Shown: one piece after another, positions 8,562 to 14,861 of the stretch
Layout of the letters: the number at the start of each line of letters is the position of its first letter
How positions within the stretch are numbered: the first letter of the stretch is position 1
NCBI GenBank assembly: GCA_964610885.1
Contig: CAZSWR010000080.1
Location: 1-16,774, forward strand
Source: CAZSWR01 sp964610885
GTDB taxonomy: Bacteria > Bacteroidota > Ignavibacteria > Kapaibacteriales > UBA2268
DNA: 16,774 nt
Direction: 5' to 3'
Program-made: the position numbers and the translations under genes
The notes under the pieces: generated by a model
Told to the model about the DNA's origin: nothing
Seen by the model: the letters and a program-made list of their open reading frames with translations, nothing else
Database searches by the model: none

Positions 8562-8587
8562 TGAGGGCGAGGTTACCTCGCCCCTAC
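8562..8587 (-). repeat. GTAGGGGC-type palindrome 1
   Basis: On the minus strand it begins GTAGGGGC, and contains a perfect palindrome with 9-bp arms, GGGCGAGGT and ACCTCGCCC (8565-8583), around one base. It shares its opening with the elements at 8668 and 8948. It could act as a 3' mRNA-stabilising hairpin for porX, but has no terminator T tract. Confidence 0.55.
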
Positions 8588-8629
8588 CCAAGAGAAGTCA
8601 TCCGACGAGTATTAGGAATTAGCGTATTT

Positions 8630-8645
8630 GCACGGCACGCCGTGC
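8630..8645. repeat. GC-rich palindrome 2
   Basis: Arms GCACGGC and GCCGTGC surround AC. Its centre is similar to that of the element at 8948-8971, which reads GGGGCACGGTACGCCGTGTC. It appears to be a member of the same palindrome group lacking the complete GTAGGGGC opening. Confidence 0.45.
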
Positions 8646-8667
8646 CCATATTACTATCGCAGACAAT

Positions 8668-8693
8668 GTAGGGGCGGGTTCCAAACCCGCCCG
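8668..8693 (+). repeat. GTAGGGGC-type palindrome 3
   Basis: It begins GTAGGGGC and contains perfect 9-bp arms, GGGCGGGTT (8672-8680) and AACCCGCCC (8684-8692), around CCA. Confidence 0.55.
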
Positions 8694-8725
8694 AGGATAA
8701 GCCGATTAGCTGATGTGATGAAAAT

Positions 8726-8776
8726 AGTTGCAAGTAAAAAGGTATAAGTAGATAGTCAACTCTTCTACTTGCAACT
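8726..8776. repeat. 11-bp inverted repeat AGTTGCAAGTA / TACTTGCAACT
   Basis: AGTTGCAAGTA at 8726-8736 pairs perfectly with TACTTGCAACT at 8766-8776. A competing inner pair is AAGTAGA at 8746-8752 with TCTACTT at 8764-8770. TTCTACTTG also recurs directly at 8763-8771 and 8791-8799, so this is a patch of mixed direct and inverted repeats. Confidence 0.5.
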
Positions 8777-8821
8777 TGTTCCTTTCAACTTTCTACTTGA
8801 GAAGACGTGCCACACCTCGGA

Positions 8822-8864
8822 AACCACCCCGCCCTATGGGCACCCCTCCTTGGCAAGCAGGGGA
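8822..8864 (-). repeat. Dispersed hairpin-rich repeat, copy B
   Basis: Read in plus-strand order it has AACCACCCC, then a small hairpin GCCC-TAT-GGGC, then CCCCTCCTTGGCAAGCAGGG. The outer blocks match the minus strand of 11152-11231, but the central hairpin is different. Strand is given relative to copy C, taken as plus. Confidence 0.55.
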
Positions 8865-8947
8865 ATGTAAACAGCTGGAATAGATATGGATAGCGTGATA
8901 TTACCATTTGGATTAGTAATACAACTTTCTTTAAATTGGTTTTTATC

Positions 8948-8971
8948 GTAGGGGCACGGTACGCCGTGTCC
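8948..8971 (+). repeat. GTAGGGGC-type palindrome 4
   Basis: GTAGGGGC opening with arms GGGCACGG and CCGTGTCC, which pair with one G-T wobble around TACG. Its centre resembles the palindrome at 8630-8645. Confidence 0.5.
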
Positions 8972-9001
8972 TTTTCATACAGACTATCATAAATGAAGGT
9001 A

Positions 9002-9028
9002 ATAAATATTTCTCGCCTGAATATTTAT
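9002..9028. repeat. AT-rich palindrome downstream of prmC
   Basis: Arms ATAAATATT and AATATTTAT enclose TCTCGCCTG. It lies about 50 bp past the prmC stop. No clear T run follows on the minus strand, so a terminator role is uncertain. Confidence 0.4.
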
Positions 9029-9075
9029 ATTGTACTACATAAATCAGATTAATCACAGTTCAGACAATCAGCTCA

Positions 9076-9942
9076 TCAACAACGTATTTCTCCGAAACAG
9101 AAGCGCTCGATACCGTTGAAATCTTTCTTGGTTTGCGCCGAGATTGATTTCTGCTCGAACAGTTTTCGGACGCCCTCGGATTCACCGAATCCAATTTCCA
9201 AGTAGAACAAACCGCCATCGGCAATGATCTCCGGGAATATTTCCGAAAAGCGCCTATAAAATGCCAATCCATCCCCGCCGTCGGTCAGCGCTTCGCGAGG
9301 TTCGTATTCGGCGACGTCTGCCGATAGCTCGGCCATTTCGGCCATTGGAATGTATGGCGGATTCGAGACCACAAGGTCAAATTTCTTCTTCGGGACTGAG
9401 CGGAGTATGTCATATTTGTAGAACTCCACATTGGGGATGGAATTCTTCTCGGCATTTCTTTTGGCCATTTCTATGGCGGGCTTGGACACGTCGATTCCCG
9501 CCACTGTCGCCTCGGGGAAGGCCTTGGCGAGGGCAATCGAAATGCAGCCGGAGCCAGAGCCGATGTCGAGTATTTCTTTGGGCGGGCGGGCGGACGATTG
9601 GGAGCGGACAATGAAATCTACCAGTTCTTCTGTTTCGGGCCGCGGGATCAGCACGTTTCTGTCCACTTCGATTTCCAATCCGAAGAATTCCGTTTTTCCC
9701 ATTATGTATTGGATTGGTTCATTTTTGGCGCGGCGAAGCACCATTTCGCGAATGGCTTCCAGTTCAGAATTGTTTAGTGGTTGGTCGAACCGCGAATACA
9801 GCGCCAGGCGCGAAAGCGAAAGCGCATGGCACAGCAGCAACTCGATATTGAGCCGAGGCGATTCAATGCTTTTTTTTGCAAAAAATTCGCGGCCCCAATC
9901 GATGACGTCAAGTATTGTCCAAATCTTTCGCTTGTTCTCCAT
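9076..9942 (-). CDS. prmC: Peptide chain release factor N5-glutamine methyltransferase
   Basis: A 288-residue class I SAM-dependent methyltransferase of the PrmC/HemK family. It methylates the glutamine of the GGQ motif in release factors RF1 and RF2. An N-terminal helical substrate-binding domain (about 1-85) is followed by IPRPETEEL at 99-107, the SAM motif DIGSGSGCISI at 126-136 and the signature NPPY at 194-197. Length and motifs are normal for the family. Its start codon lies only 16 bp after the prfB stop on the same strand. It is therefore almost certainly cotranscribed with the gene for one of its substrates. No strong Shine-Dalgarno motif is seen, and translational coupling to prfB is plausible. 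The cysteine-containing C terminus (EIRC) has no obvious meaning. Confidence 0.96.
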   Translation of the reverse strand: MENKRKIWTILDVIDWGREFFAKKSIESPRLNIELLLCHALSLSRLALYSRFDQPLNNSELEAIREMVLRRAKNEPIQYIMGKTEFFGLEIEVDRNVLIPRPETEELVDFIVRSQSSARPPKEILDIGSGSGCISIALAKAFPEATVAGIDVSKPAIEMAKRNAEKNSIPNVEFYKYDILRSVPKKKFDLVVSNPPYIPMAEMAELSADVAEYEPREALTDGGDGLAFYRRFSEIFPEIIADGGLFYLEIGFGESEGVRKLFEQKSISAQTKKDFNGIERFCFGEIRC

Positions 9943-9958
9943 TGCTCAAACGTTCGGA

Positions 9959-11048
9959 TTATAAAAGTAAATATGCTTTGATGAATTCGTCCAAGTCTCC
10001 GTCCATCACGGCCTGGATGTCTGTCCTTTTGATTTCGGTGCGGTGGTCGTTCACCATTGTGTATGGTTGGAAGACGTATGAGCGGATTTGGCTTCCCCAC
10101 TCGATTTTCTTTTTCGTCCCCTCCACGACGGCACGCGCGGCCTCTTCCTCTTCGCGTTTCTTTTGGTAGAGCCTCGATTTGAGCATTTTCATGGCGCGTT
10201 CGCGGTTTTGGAATTGGGAGCGTTCTTGCTGGCAGGCCACAATGATGCCCGAAGGTATGTGGCGCAGCCTGACAGCGGTTTCCACTTTGTTCACGTTTTG
10301 GCCGCCCTTGCCGCCGGAGCGGAATGTGTCCATTTCCACGTCCGCCGGATTGACTTCTATTTCCACGTCGTCATCGATTTCCGGGTAAACGAAGACCGAT
10401 GCGAAGGAAGTGTGGCGGCGTGCGTTCGAATCGAAGGGCGAGATGCGCACCAATCGGTGCACTCCATTTTCGGCCATCAGGTAGCCGTAGGCGTATTTGC
10501 CTTCGATTTCGATAGTAGCGGATTTGATTCCCGCGCCGTCGCCTTCCTGACGGTCGGCCAGATAGACTTTGAATTTCTTGCGTTCGGCCCAGCGGATGTA
10601 CATTCGGAGGAGCATTTCTGCCCAATCCTGCGCTTCGGTGCCGCCGGCGCCCGGGTGAATTGTTAGAAGTGCATTTCGGGCGGAGTCCGGCCCCGATAGC
10701 AGATTGCGGATTTCGAGTTCCCCGATTGCATCTTCGGCAACAGCGATTTCGTCTATAATTTCCTGCTCAAGCGATTCGTCTTGGGACTCGTCTGCCAGCT
10801 CGAGGATTGCGGCGGCATCGTCGATTTTCGCGTTGGCCGCGCTCCAGATATCGACCCATTCCTTCTGCGAAGACATTTCTTGCATGGTTTTCTGTGCGAT
10901 TGCTGGGTCGTCCCAAAAGGCTGAGTCTTCGGAAACTGTTTGCAGGCGTTTTACTTCATCGATTTTCTTATCGATGTCAAAGGAACCTCCGTAATTTCTC
11001 GTTCCTATCCTTCAATTCTTCAATCTGCTGTTTTTGCGGTTCAAACAT
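9959..11048 (-). CDS. prfB: Peptide chain release factor 2 (programmed +1 frameshift)
   Basis: RF2 recognises UGA and UAA stop codons and releases the finished peptide. The zero frame starts at the ATG at 11048, 7 nt after AGGGA, and gives 23 residues (MFEPQKQQIEELK...RRFL) before an in-frame TGA at 10977-10979. A +1 shift on CTT continues with GACATCGAT into a 339-residue frame, for a total of 362 residues, close to the 365 of Escherichia coli RF2. The stop-recognition tripeptide SPF is at 203-205 and the catalytic GGQ at 248-250 in the fused product, nearly the same numbering as E. coli. This is the known RF2 autoregulation: low RF2 slows reading of the TGA and favours the shift. A simple gene caller would start at 10885 and lose 54 residues. 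prmC follows after 16 bp. Confidence 0.97.
10976..10991 (-). promoter_or_regulatory. Programmed +1 frameshift signal of prfB
   Basis: On the minus strand the site reads CGGAGG TTC CTT TGA C. The internal Shine-Dalgarno-like GGAGG lies 3 nt before the slippery CTT, followed by the TGA stop and a C, which makes termination weak. This matches the classic RF2 frameshift cassette in order and spacing. Confidence 0.95.
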
Positions 11049-11076
11049 TATTCATTCCCTAATCAAAAAAAGATAA

Positions 11077-11107
11077 CAAATATAAGCTAATTCGGCGAGA
11101 TAGAAAA
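11077..11107 (-). promoter_or_regulatory. Candidate Bacteroidota-type promoter of prfB-prmC
   Basis: On the minus strand, TATATTTG at 11077-11084 is a perfect TAnnTTTG -7 box. The -33 position, 20 bp upstream, reads TTT, one mismatch from TTG. Transcription would start near 11070, giving a leader of about 22 nt before the prfB ATG. Confidence 0.5.
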
Positions 11108-11151
11108 ATACGAATCTACATCGTTTAAGGTGGGTAAGATATTTGAATTTG

Positions 11152-11231
11152 AACACCTCCCCTTGCGTCCCCTGCTTACCAAGGAGGGGATGAGAAATCC
11201 GTTGCGTAGCGATGGGTTTCAGGGGTGGTTT
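11152..11231 (+). repeat. Dispersed hairpin-rich repeat, copy C (longest)
   Basis: Three nested or consecutive pairings are visible. TCCCCT at 11168-11173 pairs with AGGGGA at 11185-11190. GAAATCCGTTGC at 11194-11205 pairs with GCGATGGGTTTC at 11209-11220 (12 bp with three G-T wobbles, loop GTA). The outer ends, ACCTCCCC near 11155 and GGGGTGGT near 11223, are roughly complementary. Shorter relatives are at 45-82 and 8822-8864. Confidence 0.6.
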
Positions 11232-11232
11232 G

Positions 11233-11405
11233 AACCCAAATTGTACATTAGCATTTGACATATTTGATATAACCCCTCATCCCCTGCCCTTCTCCCTGCG
11301 GGAGAAGAGAGTAAGAAAACGTGTTTTGTTGGAAGTACCTCGTCGCCCTTTGGGAGAAAGGGATTTGAGGATTGAGGGTTTTTCTAACGCACAATTTGGG
11401 ATTAT
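11233..11405 (-). mobile_element. MITE-like non-coding element, copy 2
   Basis: About 173 bp, the inverse-orientation relative of 1825-1979. Its ends read AACCCAAATTGTACATTAG at the left and, inward on the minus strand, ATAATCCCAAATTGTGCGTT at the right. The last 20 bases are identical to the left end of copy 1. It keeps the internal palindrome at 11287-11309 with one mismatch, and has an extra small hairpin at 11346-11362 (CCCTTT/AAAGGG). Confidence 0.6.
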
Positions 11406-11535
11406 TTCAAATTGGAAATGATATTATAAGCTTATTGCAATCTACACATACAAAGCGTTATAAAGCCCCAAAATACGAATCCGGCATATCGAAGCGAATC
11501 AATATGCCGGACAGATTATTAAAGCCCAAAGAAGA

Positions 11536-12669
11536 CTATCCAATAACAGGAATTTCCTCGGGGGCTTTGGTCATGTATTTGCAGCCGCCACGGCCCACGT
11601 AAACCATGTCTTCGACCCTCATACCGAATTTTTCGGGCAGGTAAACTCCCGGTTCGATTGCCAGGACGCACGATTCTGGGATCGTTTGGTCGTCCATGCG
11701 GAAGGTGATGATCGGTTTTTCGTGAGCGACCAGCCCGATGCCATGGCCGAGCGAATGCTGGAAGAATTCGCCGTAGCCCTCTTTGGCAATAATCGAGCGG
11801 GCAGCGTTATCGACTGTCTTGCCGTTCATGCCCGGGCGAGCAATTGCAATTGCGGAGTCTTTGGCCGATACGAGCATTTTGTACATTGCCTTGTGCTCTT
11901 TAGTGGCCTTGCCCACGGCAACCGTGCGAGTGATATCGGAATGGAAACCATTGACGATGCAACCGAAATCCATAATGATAACGTCGCCATTCTTGATTTT
12001 CTTCGTCGAGGCCGAACCGTGCACCAAAGCGCCGCGAGTGCCGCTGACGACGATAATCGGGAAGGCATCGCCCTCGGAGCCGAGTTTGCGCGAATGGTAA
12101 GCAATTTCCAATTCGATTTCTTTCTCGGTTACGCCAGGTTTGATGAATCCCAGAATGTGTTCGTAGGTTTTGATTGCGATGTCGCAAGCCTTCTGAATGT
12201 ACTCAACCTCTTCCGGGGATTTGGGGATAGTGAAGCGTTCCATAAGGTCGTCCACGGGTTTGAACTTGATCGGACGAATCTTATTTCGCGTTTCGACGGC
12301 TGTCGAATAGAAAGTCTTGTCCGCTTCGAATGCAAGCGTTTGCACTCGGCGGAGAATTCCCTCTTCGACGGCTGTTTTCCACGGGTCTCGCGAAATGTAA
12401 GTTTTCAGATTGTTCAGCGGGTAAAGCTCAGTTTTAATTTGCTCAGCATATCGATCGTCGGTAATAAAGTGCAGTTCGTTATTCGTGATAAACAAATGCG
12501 CCGATGAGCCGGAAAAGTTTGTAAGATAGCGTATGTTGGGCAAATGCGAAATCACCAACGCTTCCGTTTTTTGCTCCTCAAGCGTGAAATGAAGTTGTTG
12601 CAAACGGATGTCTATCAGTTTCGGATAGGCAGAGCCTGTTGATGATTCGGGTTTGGTATTCTTTGCCAT
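11536..12669 (-). CDS. pepP: Xaa-Pro aminopeptidase (M24B metallopeptidase)
   Basis: A 377-residue cytoplasmic metallopeptidase that removes an N-terminal residue preceding proline. An N-terminal creatinase-like domain (about 18-145) is followed by the pita-bread catalytic domain (about 150-377). The five metal ligands of the family are all visible: D234 in IIMDFG, D245 in HSDITRT, H309 in SLGHGIGL, E339 in AIEPGVY and E353 in RVEDMV. No signal peptide is seen. Its start lies 32 bp after the guaB stop on the same strand, so the two may share a transcript, though their functions are unrelated. No Shine-Dalgarno motif precedes the ATG. Family M24B also includes prolidases (PepQ), so the exact substrate and the gene symbol are less certain than the family. 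Confidence 0.9.
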   Translation of the reverse strand: MAKNTKPESSTGSAYPKLIDIRLQQLHFTLEEQKTEALVISHLPNIRYLTNFSGSSAHLFITNNELHFITDDRYAEQIKTELYPLNNLKTYISRDPWKTAVEEGILRRVQTLAFEADKTFYSTAVETRNKIRPIKFKPVDDLMERFTIPKSPEEVEYIQKACDIAIKTYEHILGFIKPGVTEKEIELEIAYHSRKLGSEGDAFPIIVVSGTRGALVHGSASTKKIKNGDVIIMDFGCIVNGFHSDITRTVAVGKATKEHKAMYKMLVSAKDSAIAIARPGMNGKTVDNAARSIIAKEGYGEFFQHSLGHGIGLVAHEKPIITFRMDDQTIPESCVLAIEPGVYLPEKFGMRVEDMVYVGRGGCKYMTKAPEEIPVIG

Positions 12670-12701
12670 AGTAAGTTTTCTTGTATAAATTAACAGTAGA
12701 A

Positions 12702-14171
12702 TTATTTCATAAAATAGTTTGGCGATTCATGTGTGATCTTCACGTCGTGCGGATGGGATTCCTTCAGCCCGGAAGCAGTCATTTTGATGAAGTGGGCCTT
12801 CGCCTTCATGTCTGGGATTGTGCGGCATCCGCAATAGCCCATCGACGAACGCAATCCACCGATCATTTGGTAAATTGTATCGGACACGTTGCCTTTGTAT
12901 GGCACTCTTCCTTCGATTCCCTCGGGGACAAGCTTGACCAATTCCTCTTCGACGTCTTGGAAGTAGCGGTCGGCAGAGCCTTGGGTCATCGCGCCGAGCG
13001 AACCCATGCCGCGATATGTCTTGTACACCCTTCCCTCGAAGAATACTTTTTCGCCGGGGCTTTCCTCGTGGCCGGCAAACATCGAACCAAGCATAACCGA
13101 GTCCGCACCCGCTGCGAGAGCTTTGGCAATGTCGCCGGTCTGCTTGATGCCGCCATCGGCAATAACCGGGACGCCATGGCGCGCGGCTTCTTCGGCGACG
13201 TTCATGATTGCCGTAACCTGCGGCACTCCGACGCCGGCGATAATACGAGTAGTGCAAATCGAACCAGGCCCAATTCCGACCTTGACGGCGTCTGCACCGG
13301 CCTCGATAAGCATTTTAGCGGCGGCGGCCGTCGCGATATTTCCGGTTACGACAGAAATCGACGGGAACAGGCCTTTAATCTTTTTCACCATTTCGAATAC
13401 GGTTTTCGTGTGGCCGTGAGCCGTATCGATAAAAACTGCATCGACGCCCGAGGATACGAGCGCAGCGGCCCGGTCCGGAGTGTCCGGCGAAATGCCCAAA
13501 GCTGCGGCCACGCGGAGACGGCCGAACGAGTCTTTGCAGGCGTTGGGGTGTTTTTTCTTCTTTTGAATATCTTTGAAGGTGATCAATCCGCGAAGTATAA
13601 AATTATCGTCCACAATCGGGAGTTTTTCGATTCGGTGCTGCTGAAGCATTTTTTCTGCTTCGTCGAGCGTGGTGCCGAGCGGGGCCGTTACGAGGTCTTT
13701 CGTGGTCATCATCGTGGTAACGGGGCTGTTAGGGTCGGGCTTGAAGCGGAGGTCGCGGTTCGTAATGATTCCGATCAGCTTCATGTTTTCGTCCACGATC
13801 GGGATGCCCGAGACAGAGAATTTCGCCATCAGGTCTTGGGCGTCTTTGATTTTTTTGTCTGCGGTGAGCGTAATCGGTTTGTGAATCATACCGCTTTCGC
13901 TTCGTTTCACCCGATCGACGGCTTCGGCCTGGGCATCGATCGACATGTTTTTGTGGATAACGCCGATTCCGCCTTCGCGAGCAATTGCAATTGCCATTTC
14001 GGCGCCGGTAACGGTGTCCATGGCTGCGCTCACGAGCGGGATATTCAATTCGATATCCTTGGTTAGCCGAGTGTGGAGAACGGTTTCGCGAGGCAATACT
14101 TCCGAATAGTCCGGGACGAGCAATATGTCGTCGAATGTATAGCCATCGCCAAGAATTTTACTTTGCATCAT
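12702..14171 (-). CDS. guaB: Inosine-5'-monophosphate dehydrogenase
   Basis: A 489-residue enzyme that oxidises IMP to XMP with NAD+, the committed step to GTP. The barrel starts with YTFDDILLVP. Two CBS domains are inserted at about 95-205. The active-site loop GPGSICTTR has catalytic C306, and the flap contains YRGMGSLGAM at 386-395. The chosen start is the first of two adjacent ATGs (14171 and 14168), preceded by GGAAAG. A longer in-frame start at 14249 would add 26 residues unlike any IMPDH and would run through a terminator-like hairpin, so it is rejected. pepP follows after 32 bp. The short leader contains a hairpin plus T10 that may end atpDC transcription or control guaB. Confidence 0.96.
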   Translation of the reverse strand: MMQSKILGDGYTFDDILLVPDYSEVLPRETVLHTRLTKDIELNIPLVSAAMDTVTGAEMAIAIAREGGIGVIHKNMSIDAQAEAVDRVKRSESGMIHKPITLTADKKIKDAQDLMAKFSVSGIPIVDENMKLIGIITNRDLRFKPDPNSPVTTMMTTKDLVTAPLGTTLDEAEKMLQQHRIEKLPIVDDNFILRGLITFKDIQKKKKHPNACKDSFGRLRVAAALGISPDTPDRAAALVSSGVDAVFIDTAHGHTKTVFEMVKKIKGLFPSISVVTGNIATAAAAKMLIEAGADAVKVGIGPGSICTTRIIAGVGVPQVTAIMNVAEEAARHGVPVIADGGIKQTGDIAKALAAGADSVMLGSMFAGHEESPGEKVFFEGRVYKTYRGMGSLGAMTQGSADRYFQDVEEELVKLVPEGIEGRVPYKGNVSDTIYQMIGGLRSSMGYCGCRTIPDMKAKAHFIKMTASGLKESHPHDVKITHESPNYFMK

Positions 14172-14181
14172 ACAACTTTCC

Positions 14182-14220
14182 AAAAAAAAAACCTTCGGTG
14201 CCCAATGCGCGCTGTGGGCA
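14182..14220 (-). terminator. Terminator-like hairpin with T10 tract between atpC and guaB
   Basis: On the minus strand, TGCCCA (14220-14215) pairs with TGGGCA (14204-14199) around a 10-nt loop, followed 7 nt later by ten Ts (14191-14182). The stem is short and the T run is displaced, so strength is doubtful. It sits after atpC and ends only 10 nt before the guaB start, so it could be an atpDC terminator or a guaB leader attenuator. Confidence 0.4.
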
Positions 14221-14281
14221 GTCGGTTTCGGGAGTAAATCAATTGTCAAAATTCAAATTCAATCATTCCCTGTATCGAAAC

Positions 14282-14704
14282 CTAAAGCGATACGGGATAT
14301 TTTTCGGCAACTTTCAACTGTGCTTGCAAAAAGCCAATTGTCTTGCGCAATGCTTCGGCCTCTTCGGCCGATTTGGCCACGCGAAGTTTCTCCATAGTGG
14401 TTCCCAAGGAGAGCCGAGCGGCTTCGTGCTTGATGTGTGTGCGTTCCACGGCCGAGCTGACAAGCACGGACACATGGTTTTTGTGCACCTCGACCATGCC
14501 CGAATCGCAGGCAAAAATTTCTTCTTTGCCGGATTCGTCGATCACTCGGACGATCCCCGGATCGAGCGAAGAGACGATCGGCGCGTGGTTGAATAATATC
14601 TCGAACGGGCCTTTTGCGCCGGGCACAAAGATTGCGTTTGCCCTACCGGAATAAAGCACGCTCTGCGGAGAGACTATTTCTATTTCCAAGTATTTGTCAG
14701 ACAT
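14282..14704 (-). CDS. atpC: F-type ATP synthase epsilon subunit
   Basis: A 140-residue subunit of the F1 central stalk, which couples rotation to catalysis and can inhibit ATP hydrolysis. The N-terminal beta-sandwich domain (about 1-85) has the typical SPQSVLYSG, VPGAKGPFEIL and NHAPIVSSL segments. A C-terminal helical region (about 95-140) is rich in Ala, Glu and Lys. Length is normal. GAGG lies 5 nt before the ATG. It follows atpD after 157 bp on the same strand. The isolated atpD-atpC pair, away from the other ATP synthase genes, is common in Bacteroidota and relatives. The 157-bp spacer is long for an operon and shows only a weak TGCCGA/TCGGCA pairing. Confidence 0.95.
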   Translation of the reverse strand: MSDKYLEIEIVSPQSVLYSGRANAIFVPGAKGPFEILFNHAPIVSSLDPGIVRVIDESGKEEIFACDSGMVEVHKNHVSVLVSSAVERTHIKHEAARLSLGTTMEKLRVAKSAEEAEALRKTIGFLQAQLKVAEKYPVSL

Positions 14705-14861
14705 TTCAGCCTCGTTTTTTGATTTGTTACCTGCCGCCCTGCCGAATATTTAGCTTGCGTGCGGCTCGGCAATTCATTTATTATATTTATAACGAAACCG
14801 AAGAGATAATGCTTTTGCTTTTTTGAGCGCTACCCCTTCGGTATTCAAAACTAATTCAGTA

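Larger units (their letters stand above)
8476..9075. other. Repeat-dense gene-free gap between porX and prmC (convergent 3' ends)
   Basis: The two flanking genes converge here, so no promoter is needed, and I see no gene. The stretch is filled with short repeats: a direct repeat at 8479-8511, GC-rich palindromes at 8562-8587, 8630-8645, 8668-8693 and 8948-8971, an inverted repeat at 8726-8776, a hairpin repeat copy at 8822-8864 and an AT-rich palindrome at 9002-9028. The minus-strand segment just after the prmC stop, at about 9040-9069, reads like another dispersed repeat (GTCTGAACTGTGATTAATC), but only one copy is present here. Confidence 0.75.
11049..11535. other. Gene-free gap between pepP and prfB
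   Basis: No credible gene. From the prfB side it holds a candidate promoter at 11077-11107, the hairpin-rich repeat at 11152-11231 and the second MITE-like copy at 11233-11405. The last 130 bp (11406-11535) are AT-rich and show nothing I recognise. No clear terminator for pepP is visible. Confidence 0.7.

Noticed and set aside
8562..8587. Intrinsic terminator for porX
   Set aside because: The stem is strong, but no T run follows in the plus direction; it is better explained as a member of the GTAGGGGC palindrome group.
8562..8971. Possible CRISPR array in the repeat-dense gap
   Set aside because: The repeats are short palindromes of different cores at irregular spacing, not identical direct repeats with uniform spacers, and no cas gene is present.
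9959..10885. prfB starting at the internal ATG at 10885 (308 residues)
   Set aside because: It would remove the N-terminal part of RF2. The upstream frame with the canonical CTT TGA C shift site restores the normal length and sequence.
11212..11602. Small plus-strand frames of 69 and 76 residues near the pepP 3' end
   Set aside because: They run through the second MITE-like element or into the pepP antisense strand and have no coding signs.
12681..14066. 461-residue plus-strand frame opposite guaB, and 11686-12507 opposite pepP
   Set aside because: Both are antisense shadows of strongly supported genes, with no domain or ribosome binding support.
12702..14249. guaB starting at 14249 (515 residues)
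   Set aside because: The extra 26 residues do not resemble IMPDH and would be read through the hairpin-T10 segment; the ATG at 14171 has a better context and gives the usual length.
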